Assembly (NCBI GenBank): GCA_945859605.1
Contig: OX243824.1
Location: 31,135,869 to 31,199,868 of the forward strand
Source: Lumbricus rubellus
Taxonomy: Eukaryota; Annelida; Clitellata; Crassiclitellata; Lumbricidae
Direction: 5' to 3'
Length of the DNA stretch: 64,000 nucleotides
Shown here: piece by piece, positions 44,445 to 54,589 of the stretch
How positions within the stretch are numbered: position 1 is the stretch's first letter
How the letters are laid out: each line of letters opens with the position of its first letter
Translations under genes and position numbers: made by a program
The notes under the pieces: generated by a model
The model's database searches: none
The model's input: only the letters and a program-made list of their open reading frames with translations
Told to the model about the DNA's origin: nothing

Positions 44445-45745
44445 ATGCAATCCGATATTCTAAGATTCACAGAGCAACCACTGATCGATGAAGGTATCGA
44501 GCGATACGAATGGCATGAGTACAAACCTGTAGCGAGAACTAATCTTAACAGTTCTGGTGAAATAAGAATAAATATTGAATTACAGGACTTATACAGTCAC
44601 CCAGCAGAATCATACCTGCAATTCGAAGGAAGACTAATTAAAGCCGATGATACCGCATACGTTAATGCCGATGCAGTCGCTCTTACGAATAATGGGCTTA
44701 TGTACCTATTCAGTCAAATATCCTATTCCTTATCTAATCAAGAAATTGAAACGCTATTTCACCCGGGTCAAGCTACAACGATGCTCGGTTTACTTACGTA
44801 TCCAAACGATTTTCAGCTGACTCAAGGTTTAAATCAGCTGTGGTATAAAGACACTGGAGCGACTGCTGTTATTGCGGACAACCACGGCTTTGCCACTAGA
44901 CAAAGCTTTCTCATTCGTAAGCCAAACACTAAAGGAATGTTCAGCTTTATTGTTCCGTTGAAGCATATTTTCGGATTTTGCGATGATTACGACAAGATTA
45001 TTTACGGTTTTAAACAGACGCTGACTTTAGTTCGTAAAGCTGACGATGATGCCATATTCCGAGGTAACGCTGCCGATGCTGGAAAAGTTGCGATAAACAA
45101 AATTTCATGGTTTATTCCACACGTTATTCCTTCCGATATGGAACGCATGCAGTTGTATAAGACGATTGAATCAAAATTAACGTTGCCAGTTGCGTATAGA
45201 GCTCGTCAATGCGACACAATAACAGTTCCTCAGTCGACAAGTTTTAGTTGGCGTCTTAGCGTGAAAACGTCACCGGAAAAGCCTAGATATATATCATCGT
45301 AGGATTTCAGACGGACCGTAGCGGTAATCAGGAAAGTAATCCATCACTCTTTAATCACTGCGATCTTAAGAATATTTATGTGATGATAAATCAAGAAAGA
45401 TATCCAGCTGTCGATCATAACCTGTCGTTTCCTAATCAACAATTCTACAGAGCGTACAGAGACGCGTCCTCCTTTAGTCAGAAATTTTATGGTATGGATA
45501 CGTTGATTACGCAAAGCAATATAACACCTGTAGATTATAAAGAATTATTCCCGCTGTTCGTGTTTGATGTAAGCAAACAATCTGAGCGTTTGAAATCGTC
45601 AGTCTTTGATATTCAGATTAAGGCTCTTTTCAATGCAGCAGTGCCAGCCGACACCGAAGCGTTTGCTGTCGTAATTTCAGATAGGTTGCTGCAGTTCCAA
45701 TCGGATGGGCAGAAAATGAGCGTGGTGTACGGAAAATTGAATTAA
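44445..45745 (+). pseudogene. Major capsid protein (double jelly-roll), 1-bp frameshift
   Basis: First part 44445-45302, second part from about 45290 to TAA 45743-45745 in another frame; one missing base in the TATATATCATCG region (about 45288-45296) explains the break, giving an original length near 433 residues, usual for Polinton MCP. Conserved words: EWHEYKPVARTNLN, NGLMYLFSQISYSLSNQEIE, GFATRQSF, FSFIVPLKHIFGFCDDYDKI before the break; AYRDASSFSQKFYG and DIQIKALFNAAVP after it. It forms the hexon-like trimers of the shell. Start context ATGTATATAAAATG. Confidence 0.93.
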
Positions 45746-45761
45746 AGAATACTTATATATT

Positions 45762-46091
45762 ATGAAGCTACCAGAGCTTAGAATGTTAGCCAAGCAGCAC
45801 GATGTTACAGGCACTTCACATCTCAGCAAACCTCAACTTATAGCTGTATTGATTGAAAAGAATATACTTCCGACAGACTACACGGCTATGCCATTTCGAC
45901 ATGACACGTTGAGTAGTATCAGGAAGCAACCGAGAAGAGTATATATTATAGATCGAGAGACTGGCGTTGTTACCTCGTATCCATCGATGTATAAAGCCGC
46001 TAAGGCGTATGGTCAGAGTGCTGGCATAATAGCTTACCATAACGGGAATGTCTGGAAAGATAGATACGAAATTAAAGTGTATGAGAGATAG
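45762..46091 (+). CDS. SAP-like / NUMOD-like DNA-binding protein
   Basis: 109 residues, intact. N-terminal 35 residues resemble a SAP motif (ELRMLAKQHDV..LSKPQLIAVL). The C-terminal half resembles the NUMOD/nuclease-associated modular domains found with homing endonucleases (SYPSMYKAAKAYGQSAGIIAYH). No nuclease core is present. A DNA-binding role in replication or packaging is inferred. 16 bp after MCP. Confidence 0.55.
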   Translation: MKLPELRMLAKQHDVTGTSHLSKPQLIAVLIEKNILPTDYTAMPFRHDTLSSIRKQPRRVYIIDRETGVVTSYPSMYKAAKAYGQSAGIIAYHNGNVWKDRYEIKVYER

Positions 46092-46137
46092 ATTTGTATG
46101 AATATGGATATTAATATTTTTGCGTGGTAAGAATAAA

Positions 46138-49100
46138 ATGGATTTAAAGAAAAGTAGTTTAAGAAACATGAACCATGTTGAACACTTGCTCGACTCATCG
46201 GTACCTGACATTAAGGTTCCTACGCTTACACCTAGAAAGTACAAACCAGTAGTGCCTACGAGAACATACAAAAATAAGGTTAGATCCAAAATAAATGATT
46301 TTGCGGATTGGTTGCTTAGTTACGTGCCTGAACGAGCAGTTAATGAAAAACTGGAATCGTTGAAGTCAACTGTTTCCAGGATATTTGATAAAAATAAAAT
46401 TCTAGAAACAGCGTCGGCTATTAAAGGATTCACCAAGCAATATACAATGGCTGGAATTAATGGAATGGATGCCTCGTCGTTTCTTGATTTAGCCAGACTG
46501 CAGGTAGTTAATCTATTGTCCAGTAATCGTCAGACAAAGACTAATTTAATTCTTACTTGTACTATGGAACGAGTAGATATGAAATCTGGAGAAGTAAATT
46601 CTGAGGATATACCATTCGTTTCTAAGACAGAAGTTATTTTAGAAGCAACCGACGTGAACGAAATATACAGCAGAAAAAAGGATAAAATCATGGAGTCTAT
46701 TGCTAGTTTTCAGATGCAAGGAAGTAATTGGAGATTTAAAGCTGTTGTAAAATTAGATATCAATACAGTAAAATATACACCCTTAAGAGGTAGTTCTTAC
46801 ATTCCGCTTCCCAACTTCTTAGCTAATAAAAAGGCTATTAAAAATATGAAAAACAAAGACGAAGAATGCTTCAAATGGTGTATTACTAGAGCTTTGAATC
46901 CGACGGATAGCCATCCGGAGAGAATTACTAAAAATTTAAAAAAACAATCTAAGAAACTTAATTGGAGTGGTATTGAGTTTCCAGTTGCTGCTGATGCTAA
47001 TGTGATAGGTAAATTTGAGAGAAATAATAATATTAGTGTTAATGTATTTGGTTATGAAAAAGAAGTATACCCGCTTTATCTGTCTAAGTGTGAAAGTAGT
47101 ATTGATCTACTACTTATATCTGATGGAGAAAGGAAACATTATTGTTGGATAAAGAATTTTAACAGATTGATGACATTGGGGACTAATTCGATGCACTATT
47201 GTAAAAGATGTATGAGTGGTTACACAACGACAGAAGCGCTTAACAGACATAATGAGTACTGCTCACAACATAACGCACAAAAAATAGAAATGCCAGAGCC
47301 AGGAACTATGTTAAGTTTTAAAAATTATAACAGATCTATGAGGGTTCCGTTTATTGTCTATGCTGATTTCGAGTCTTTTGTAAAGCCAATAGCCACTTGC
47401 CAACCAAATCCAGAGTTTTCGTACACTAATAAATATCAAAAGCATATTCCTAGCTCCTTTTGTTATTACATAAAATGCTTCGATGATAGCGTATATTCAC
47501 AAGATCCTGTGACGTTTACAGCTGAAAGCGAAGAGGATGATGTTGGTCAAATATTTGTAGATAAACTCGAGGAGAATATAAAACGAATATATAATCAGTT
47601 TAAATTTCCTAAGAAGATGATATTTAACGAAGAGGACAAGAAGTGTTTCGATGGAGCTACTATATGTCATATCTGCGAAGGAACGTTGGGTGAAGACCGA
47701 GTGAGAGATCACTGTCATCTTAGTGGAAAGTTTAGAGGAGCTGCTCATAACAGTTGTAATATAAACTATAAATGTCCAAAGTTCTTTCCCGTAGTGTTTC
47801 ATAATCTTTCCGGGTACGATTGTCATCTGTTCATTAAGAAACTGAGAGGAGAGAAAATTAACTGCATACCTAATAACGAGGAAAAGTATATATCTTTTAG
47901 CAGAGATGTCGTAGTTGATAAGTTTGTAAAAGATGGAAAAGAAATACTAGTACGACGAGAACTGCGTTTTATCGACAGTTTTAGATTTATGGCTTCTAGT
48001 CTCGACACCTTATCGAAGAATCTTCACAAAGATCAGTGCAGAAACATTGGGAAACGATATACAGGAAAGAAGCTCGAACTTTTGCTAAGAAAAGGCATAT
48101 ATCCTTATGATTACATCGATTCATTTACTAGATTTAATGAAACTGAACTACCACCAAAATCCACTTTCTATTCTAGGCTAAATGATTCGAATATTAGCGA
48201 TGAAGACTACGAGCATGCAAAAACGGTATGGAAAGAATTTGGATGTAAAACTTTCAGAGATTATCACGATTTATACAACGTTTCGGATGTTCTGCTACTT
48301 GCCGATGTTTTCGAAAACTTTAGAGATGTGTGTATGAAGAACTACACGCTTGACCCTGCATGGTATTTTACATCTCCGGGTTTAGCTTGGGATGCCGCTT
48401 TAAAATTGACAGGCGTGAAATTGGAGTTATTGAGTGATTACGATATGATTCTGATGATTAGGCAAGGGATGAGAGGAGGAGTGAGCACAATATCAAATCG
48501 TTACGGGAAAGCGAATAATAAATATATGAGCGATTTCAATAGTAACGAAAATTCTACATTTGTCACCTACCTGGATGCTAATATTCTATATGGTTGGGCT
48601 ATGATCAAACCTTTACCTACTCACGGGTTCAAATGGATGAGTGAAGGTGATTTAAATAATTGGAGAAGTATACCATGCATATTGGAAGTTGATTTGGAAT
48701 ACCCTAAAGAGTTACACGACCTACATAACGATTATCCGTTAGCTCCTGAAAGCATTGAGATTGACAAAGTCATGAAGTTAATTCCAAACTTAAACGATAA
48801 AAAGAAGTATGTGCTACACTACGATAATCTGAAGCTGTATGAGAGCTTAGGCATGAAAATAACAAAAGTGCACAGAGGCATACTATTCCAAGAAAGTGAT
48901 TGGTTGAAAAAGTACATCGATTTAAATACAGCTCTTAGAACGAAAGCTACTAATGACTTTGAGAAAGACTTTTTCAAATTAATGAATAACAGTGTTTTTG
49001 GTAAAACTTGTGAGAACATTGAAAATCGTGTTGATGTAAGGTTAGTGTGTCAAGAGAAGGAGGCTATTAAACTAGCTGCTAAACCTAATTACGAGAGTTG

Positions 49101-49770
49101 TACTATTTTCGATGAAAATCTAATAGCCGTTCACATGAAAAGAACTAAATTGTAGGCCTACTATAATAAACCTATCTATCTTGGCATGTGTATATTAGAC
49201 TTGAGCAAAACGTTGATGTATGACTTTCATTACAATTACATCAAGACTAAATACGGAAATAGAGCTAAATTATTATTTACCGATACAGATTCATTGGCAT
49301 ACGAAATTAAAACTGAAGACTTTTACTCAGATATCGCAGAAGATATTAAAGCTCGATTCGATACGAGTGAATACCCGAAAGATCATCCATCTGGTATTGT
49401 GACTGGAGTAAATAAAAAAGTTATTGGGATGTTCAAGGATGAAGCAGGTGGAAAACAGATAGAAGAGTTTATCGGGTTACGAGCAAAGTTGTATTCTTAT
49501 AGGATGGCTGCTGGAGAAGAGCATAAAAGGTGTAAAGGTATTAAGAAGAATGTTGTCCAGAAAACTATTACTCACGAAGATTATAGAGACTGCTTATTTA
49601 CTAAAAAAGAACAACAACGAACGATGAATGTAATTAGATCTTATCATCACGATATTTATACGGAGGAAATTAATAAAGTTGCATTGTCCGCAGATGACGA
49701 CAAACGGGTAATAATGCAAGATGGAATTAGTACTCTCGCATATGGACATTACTCGTTGAAAACTATTTAA
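46138..49770 (+). pseudogene. Protein-primed family B DNA polymerase, in-frame TAG
   Basis: 1211 codons from ATG 46138 (chosen over 46120 because it carries the AATAAAATG context of the other genes). Order: N-terminal domain with a C2H2-like HYCKRC..HNEYC; Exo I YADFES (about residue 410); an endonuclease VII-like Cys/His insert (CHIC..DHCHLSGKFRGAAHNSCN, about 510-542); Exo II NLSGYD; Exo III YNVSD; Pol A YLDANILYG (about 812); Pol B NNSVFGKT (about 950); Pol C FTDTDSLAYE (about 1048). TAG at 49153-49155, inside TAGGCCTA, stops translation before motif C; the frame is otherwise unbroken to TAA 49768. Role: replication of the linear element from a protein primer. The truncated product cannot polymerise. 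Confidence 0.95.
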
Positions 49771-49888
49771 TTAATGATTATATAATTAAAGCTATGAATT
49801 GGAAGAATATACGTCCGTTGCTAGCACTTAAAAATATCCAAAAATCGAACAAAATTGATCGCTGGCTATATGTCATGCAGGAAGTAAA

Positions 49889-50501
49889 GGTGTCACGACA
49901 ACTCGTCTACCGACAACTCGTCTAACGACAAGTGGTCTCCGGACAATTCGTCTAACGACAACTGGTCTACTGACAACTGATTCAGCGCTTGAGAAATGGA
50001 AGCTGGATGACAGTTTTTAGAGGTGAAGTGGAGGTTGGATTGATGAAAAAACGCAAGAGAAATAGAATCTGGATGATGGTTCTTTTACAGTTGAAATAGA
50101 AGCTGGATTTTGACGAAAATAACGCATGATAAATAAAAGCTGGATGAAGGTATTTCTAGATCTCAAATAGAAGCTGGATTGATAAGAAAACCGCTTAAGT
50201 AATGGAAGCTGGATGAGGGTATTTTTTATATCTGAAATAAAAGCTGGATTGACGAAAATAACAGGCGAGAAATAGAAGCTGGATAAAAGTGTTTTTAGAT
50301 TTGAAGTAGAAATGGGTGCATGTTGGAATACATGAATGAAAATCACCAATCCAGCTTCCATTTAAGCTAAAAACCCATTTTCGTAAATCCAGCTTCTATT
50401 TCATCAATACTATTCGTCTGTAGACCAGTTGTCGTTAGACCAATTGTCCGGAGACGAGTTGTCGCTAGACGAGTTGTCGGTAGACCAGTTGTCGTGGAAC
50501 C
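49889..50501. mobile_element. Mutator-like foldback element in the Polinton
   Basis: Ends GGTGTCACGACAACT / GGTTCCACGACAACT (inverted) consist of tandem CGACAACTSGTCTAC units. A 9-bp target duplication GGAAGTAAA (49880-49888, 50502-50510) points to the Mutator/MULE group. The centre repeats AAATAGAAGCTGGATTGA. No transposase. Confidence 0.88.
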
Positions 50502-50548
50502 GGAAGTAAAAGCGTATTACTTTTTAAAACATTTAGATGAAATATAAA

Positions 50549-50980
50549 ATGAGTTCTAAGATCTACAAAGACATCAATGTCGAAGGCGTTGTACTACCGA
50601 ATATTGCTTTATCGAATTTTGAAATGTTAGATGCTGCGAAGAAGCTAAATATTCCAAATTTTAGGGGTGTGTTCTTACGAGACGAGCTACCGAAGAAACC
50701 TGGATGGAATGAGTGTGGGATATTGAATTTAGACGATTCTAAGGGAGTCGGGACCCACTGGTGCGCTTTCTTAAAGAGCGGTAACGAGAAAATATATTTC
50801 GATAGTTACGGCCTTCCTCCCCCTCTGGAACTGATAAAGTATTTACGCCGTCCAGTGTTATATAACAGCGAGCGAATACAACCCGATAACGAAGTATTTT
50901 GTGGTCATTTATGTCTGTATGTGACGAAGATGGTGAGTGATGGAATGAATTTTCAAGAAGTTATAAACGGCTTGCATTAA
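50549..50980 (+). CDS. Adenain-like cysteine protease
   Basis: Intact, 143 residues from ATG 50549 (context ATATAAAATG; a possible in-frame ATG is at 50537). C5/ULP1-type maturation protease with His in GTHWCAF (74), Asp in YFDSYG (89), Gln in IQPDNE (115) and Cys in FCGHLCL (122), numbered from 50537. It cleaves virion precursor proteins in adenoviruses; same role inferred. Its stop lies in TTGCATTAA, which is also seen as a remnant upstream of the second fibre gene. Confidence 0.92.
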   Translation: MSSKIYKDINVEGVVLPNIALSNFEMLDAAKKLNIPNFRGVFLRDELPKKPGWNECGILNLDDSKGVGTHWCAFLKSGNEKIYFDSYGLPPPLELIKYLRRPVLYNSERIQPDNEVFCGHLCLYVTKMVSDGMNFQEVINGLH

Positions 50981-50998
50981 AAATTATATATATATAAA

Positions 50999-52093
50999 AT
51001 GCCCGTTGATAAATTTGGTCATACCGATGTTGGTTCATCACAAAGAATAATTGCTGGAGGTGTAACTCTTAGTCAAGTAAATGCTAATTTTCTTCGATTG
51101 GACGGAGCAAACCCCGCGACTGGAAATTTAAAAATGGGTGGTCACAGGATAAAAGGTTTGCCTACAACGAACACTTCAGCAGCAGGAATGGATGAAGCTT
51201 TAAGTCGGGGTCAGGCAATTGATTTGATAACAAATCACGATGACTCTCCATCTAACGAAAATCACTTGACGAATAAGAAATACGTTGATGCTTCTAAAGT
51301 GTCTAAAACTGGTGATACCATGACTGGCAATCTATTTTTAAACGTTGGCTTCGATCGTCTGCGCTCAATGGGTTGTAAGGACTTGAGAGGAGGAAATAAA
51401 GAATTCGCTATTATCTTAGGTAGTATATCAAATAAACTACGATGTTGGTTAAACAAGCCTATTACATTACAAACGACTGAAGGATTCCTGTGCAAAATGG
51501 GTGTAGAAAATATAATGAGAATCGGCAGAGCGCCTAACGATCGAAAAATCGACGTTTACCAAAATATCCTAATGAATAGTAATTATATCACCGATTTAGG
51601 TGATCCTCTTCTAGCTCAAGATGCTGCTACAAAGAATTACGTAGATAAATCTCTGAAAAAGTGCCACGTTGGATATATTCCTAATTTAGAAGGTGATGTG
51701 AGTGTTACAGGATTTGTTGCTAGTGCAAGTTCGTGTCATAACGAAAGCAAAGCCTACCATGCTTTCACTAATCTCGCCGACGATGTGAGCGCAGCTTGGA
51801 TTTCTGGTGATGGTATAACTGTTTGGTTACAAATTAAATGTCCTGAGCCAGTTAAAATTTGGAGAATTGCGTTGAAAACCGGATATGTAACTCATTGGAA
51901 TTTATCCGCTAGCAATGATGGAGCAGTGTTTGCACCATTACATTCATCTTCAACCCCTTCGGAGGATGTTCCGACTTTTTTTAATATTTCTACTACGGAT
52001 GCGTATCAATATTACAGAGTTACAGTACCGGAAAGGGATGATAATTTTCTACGAGGGATTCAGGTAATGCAATTATACGTATACGATGGCTAG
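50999..52093 (+). CDS. Fibre 1: trimeric shaft with discoidin-like head
   Basis: 364 residues, intact. Residues 1-110 are almost the same as in fibre 2 (MPVDKFGHTDVG..., AGGVTLSQVNANFLRLDG, GLPTTNTS). The shaft has repeats like phage tail fibres (SKTGDTMTGNLFL; ILMNSNYITDLGDP...DAATKNYVD). Residues about 225-364 form a separate domain (ESKAYHAF, AAWISGDG, VWLQIKCPEPVKIWRIAL, WNLSASNDG, YQYYRV) of the F5/8-type C (discoidin, galactose-binding) pattern. A cell-attachment fibre binding glycans or lipids is inferred. Start context TATATATATAAAATG. Confidence 0.8.
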   Translation: MPVDKFGHTDVGSSQRIIAGGVTLSQVNANFLRLDGANPATGNLKMGGHRIKGLPTTNTSAAGMDEALSRGQAIDLITNHDDSPSNENHLTNKKYVDASKVSKTGDTMTGNLFLNVGFDRLRSMGCKDLRGGNKEFAIILGSISNKLRCWLNKPITLQTTEGFLCKMGVENIMRIGRAPNDRKIDVYQNILMNSNYITDLGDPLLAQDAATKNYVDKSLKKCHVGYIPNLEGDVSVTGFVASASSCHNESKAYHAFTNLADDVSAAWISGDGITVWLQIKCPEPVKIWRIALKTGYVTHWNLSASNDGAVFAPLHSSSTPSEDVPTFFNISTTDAYQYYRVTVPERDDNFLRGIQVMQLYVYDG

Positions 52094-52148
52094 ATCATCT
52101 GGGTAAAATCTCAAATGCTCTTGCATTAAAAATTATAATATATATAAA

Positions 52149-53198
52149 ATGCCCGTCGATAAATTCGGCCACACAGATGTTGGCACATCAGAAAGAGTAA
52201 TCGCTGGAGGTGTTACTCTTAGTCAAATAAATGCTAGTTTCCTCCGATTGGATGGAGTCAATACGGTGACTGGAAATCTAAAAATGGGTGGTCACAAAAT
52301 TAAAGGACTGCCTACAACGAACACATCGACAGCAGGAATGGATGAAGCCTTAAGTAGGGGTCAAGCCATTGATCTGATAACGAATCACGACGATTCACCG
52401 TCCAACGATAATCATTTGACGAACAAGAAATACGTTGATGCTTCGAAGGTGTCTAAGACTGGTGATACAATGACTGGTGACCTATTCTTAAGCAACGGCA
52501 GGGATCTTACGCGGGCGATGGGATGTAAGGATTTGGATGGAAATAAAGATTTTAATATATATTTAGGAAATACAACGAATAAAATAGAAGGGCGAATAAA
52601 CCAACCAATTATATTACAATCTACGACTGGATTTCGTTTTAGAGTAAATAATGAAGCCATGTTAGAGATGGTTGGCACTCTTCCGTCTAAAATAAATGTG
52701 TATAAGCCCATCTTTATGCATGGTGCTCACATTACAGGCCTCCGCGATCCCAGCGGTCCCAGCGATGCAGCTACTAAAAAATATGTTGATATGACTGCTG
52801 TTGGGCCTGCGTTTAGCATTTATTCTTTAACTCGTCAAGCCATAAATGCTGTAACTCGCACAATAGTTACTTTTGATAGAGTAAGATTCAAATCCGATAG
52901 TGTGAGCAGTATGAGACTGACTCGTTTCATTCCCGGTAAAGCCGGATATTATATCGTTTCGGCGTACATAGAATTTTGTGACAGTAATACCGCTCATGGT
53001 AACGTCTACTTGTATAAAAATGGGGCGTTGTATATGCAAATTTCGGGCGGAGGGGGTACGGGAGGTTCGCATAACAATTCAACCGGTAGTACCATAGTTT
53101 CCTTAACTGGTACCGATTACCTCGAGGTATTCGTTTTTTCGCAAATCGCACTAAGTATATTAGCTAGAGATTTTTCAGTGGCATTCTTACGACCTTAG
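52149..53198 (+). CDS. Fibre 2: same shaft with C1q-like head
   Basis: 349 residues, intact. N-terminal 110 residues and first shaft repeats closely match fibre 1, then diverge. A last shaft repeat (GLRDPSGPSDAATKKYVD) leads to a C-terminal domain, about 215-349, with C1q/TNF-like order: FDRVRF, FIPGKAGYYIVSAYIEF, HGNVYLYKNGALY, STGSTIVSLTGTDYLEVFVF, and a final SVAFLRP. C1q-like heads are trimeric binding modules, so a second receptor specificity is inferred. 55 bp after fibre 1; the right terminal repeat begins 31 bp downstream. Confidence 0.8.
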   Translation: MPVDKFGHTDVGTSERVIAGGVTLSQINASFLRLDGVNTVTGNLKMGGHKIKGLPTTNTSTAGMDEALSRGQAIDLITNHDDSPSNDNHLTNKKYVDASKVSKTGDTMTGDLFLSNGRDLTRAMGCKDLDGNKDFNIYLGNTTNKIEGRINQPIILQSTTGFRFRVNNEAMLEMVGTLPSKINVYKPIFMHGAHITGLRDPSGPSDAATKKYVDMTAVGPAFSIYSLTRQAINAVTRTIVTFDRVRFKSDSVSSMRLTRFIPGKAGYYIVSAYIEFCDSNTAHGNVYLYKNGALYMQISGGGGTGGSHNNSTGSTIVSLTGTDYLEVFVFSQIALSILARDFSVAFLRP

Positions 53199-53229
53199 CC
53201 TTGTTGACCTAGAAGCTTCTAAACGCCAG

Positions 53230-53420
53230 CTGTGTTGAGTTTTGTTGTCCACCAGTCTGGCTTCGCTTATGCTGGTGGGTGCACGACATCCTATAGAAAA
53301 GGCGCATCTTATCCAAAACACTTAAGAATTTTAACTGACCATTTTATCTGCTTTATTAGCTTCTATCAAAATGGCGGAGCTTCTATCAAAATGGCGGAGC
53401 TTGTTAATTCCTCATCTACT
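53230..53420 (-). repeat. Right terminal inverted repeat
   Basis: Inverse of 36612-36797. The outermost bases read CCTCATCTACT, followed by ACCGGC. Confidence 0.93.
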
Positions 53421-53703
53421 ACCGGCAACGAGCTATTTATCATGTGCGGATAACTACCAGCAGGATGCATACATCGGGAACATTACCGAGTCTGACCGTC
53501 TTATGGTCTGCATTCGCTATCCGTACGAGGGATTGCCAGATGGAAAATAAAACTGATGATAAATGATAAATGCCAGGGACACCTGACATCTGACACGTGA
53601 CAAAGATGTATAAATATTATAGAAGTAGATATTTAGACACTGGAGTAACACAGATAATTATTACTACTCTTGTTGCTTATTTTATGCTTTTCTCCAGTAG
53701 GCT

Positions 53704-53948
53704 CATAGGCGTACGAGGCGGGGGGTGCAGGGGGGGCAAATGCCCTTCAAATTCGGGCAAGTTTGGTGGGGTTTTTCGGGCAAACACAGACCCGGACGAC
53801 TAAAAAAAAGGTCGTCAAATTTCGGGCAAGTGTCGTTTTTCGGGCAAAGACAGACCCGGACGACTAAAAAAAAAGGTCGTCAACTTTTTCACGGATGTAT
53901 TTTTCGGGCAGAAGTTCAATCTTTGCTGAAATCTCCCGTACGCCTATG
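53704..53948. mobile_element. hAT-type MITE (245 bp)
   Basis: Ends CATAGGCGTACG / CGTACGCCTATG, 8-bp duplication AGTAGGCT (53696-53703, 53949-53956). Internal tandem units with TTCGGGCAA and GACGACTAAAAAAAAGGTCGTCAA. Inserted 153 bp after the gene B stop. Confidence 0.92.
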
Positions 53949-53956
53949 AGTAGGCT

Positions 53957-54589
53957 AGAATCAGTGATTGTGCTCTAAGTAATATTGATTTTCCTGATGA
54001 TAGGCACAAGCACCTTTGCTTTTCACAATTATTCGTATGATAAACGTTTTAAACTAATTAATAAAGAACTTGTGCATGATTGTAGTCGACTGGTTTCGAG
54101 TGAATAAATTATTGTCGCTGAACCTGAATAATTATAGCTAAAATGCATAATATTTTACTCAGGTTGAAAGCCCATTCCAGATGTAAAAGCTTGAGCCTTT
54201 ATGGATTACATTCCTATACCATAGAATGGTATAGATTAACTCGGTCAAATTTCTGGGAGTAGGCTTAGCCTATATTTGAATTGATGTTTAATTAGGCCTA
54301 CGCCTAGGAAAGTGCACAATAAATTATTGTTGAAAATATTTATAAGAAAGCATAGGTACCCTAACCTGACCACTATTGCCACTTATTCACAACTAAATTT
54401 AGAATATTTTAGTTTATACGACTTCTTAATCAGTCCTTATCTCTCTGTTATTGTATTAATAGGGTGGGCCTTCAATGTCAGGCCTACTAATCATCTCGGC
54501 TGGTTAGATCAACTATATTGCAAACACGAATGGCTAGAATAATTTTTCTGTTAACCTGGACTCCCTGTCTTCTCAAGCCATCGCACGTA
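53957..54589. other. Intergenic
   Basis: No gene recognised; A/T-rich, one TAGGCCTA. Confidence 0.45.

Larger units (their letters stand above)
36612..53420. mobile_element. Polinton/Maverick (adintovirus-like) element, 16.8 kb
   Basis: Begins AGTAGATGAGG and ends CCTCATCTACT. Terminal inverted repeats are 36612-36797 and 53230-53420, each holding two copies of AGCTCCGCCATTTTGATAGA at the outer side. A 6-bp duplication ACCGGC flanks it. It carries the whole Polinton hallmark set: chromodomain integrase, phospholipase A2, packaging ATPase, penton-like, major capsid, protein-primed DNA polymerase B and adenain-type protease, plus fibre genes. The lesions in ATPase, penton, unknown-function, MCP and PolB genes, and the hAT split of the dUTPase-like gene, mean this copy cannot replicate by itself. 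Inserted in the last exon of gene B. Confidence 0.97.
29765..53550 (+). pseudogene. Gene B: secreted-type paralogue of A, transposon-broken
   Basis: Exons in phase 1: 29765-30691 (split by a MITE at 30120-30540), 35195-35278, and 36371-36611 continuing at 53427-53550 after the Polinton (TAA, overlapping AATAAA). The first exon starts inside a leader (FLLLLSIAELKAGTS) and has the same module as gene A: LIAIHG, ILASTDDNFILTNSSWKCS, DFDDSTW, ASWIWLR. The second is the second half of an EGF-like domain (CNNLGGESFTCTCP...TC). The last encodes a Cys-rich segment (FACGTTLTWSQYDAANG..) of unknown type. No transmembrane exon is seen, unlike gene A. Removing the two insertions with one target duplication each leaves continuous coding sequence, so the gene was intact before them. 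The two exonic insertions must disable this allele. Confidence 0.75.
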
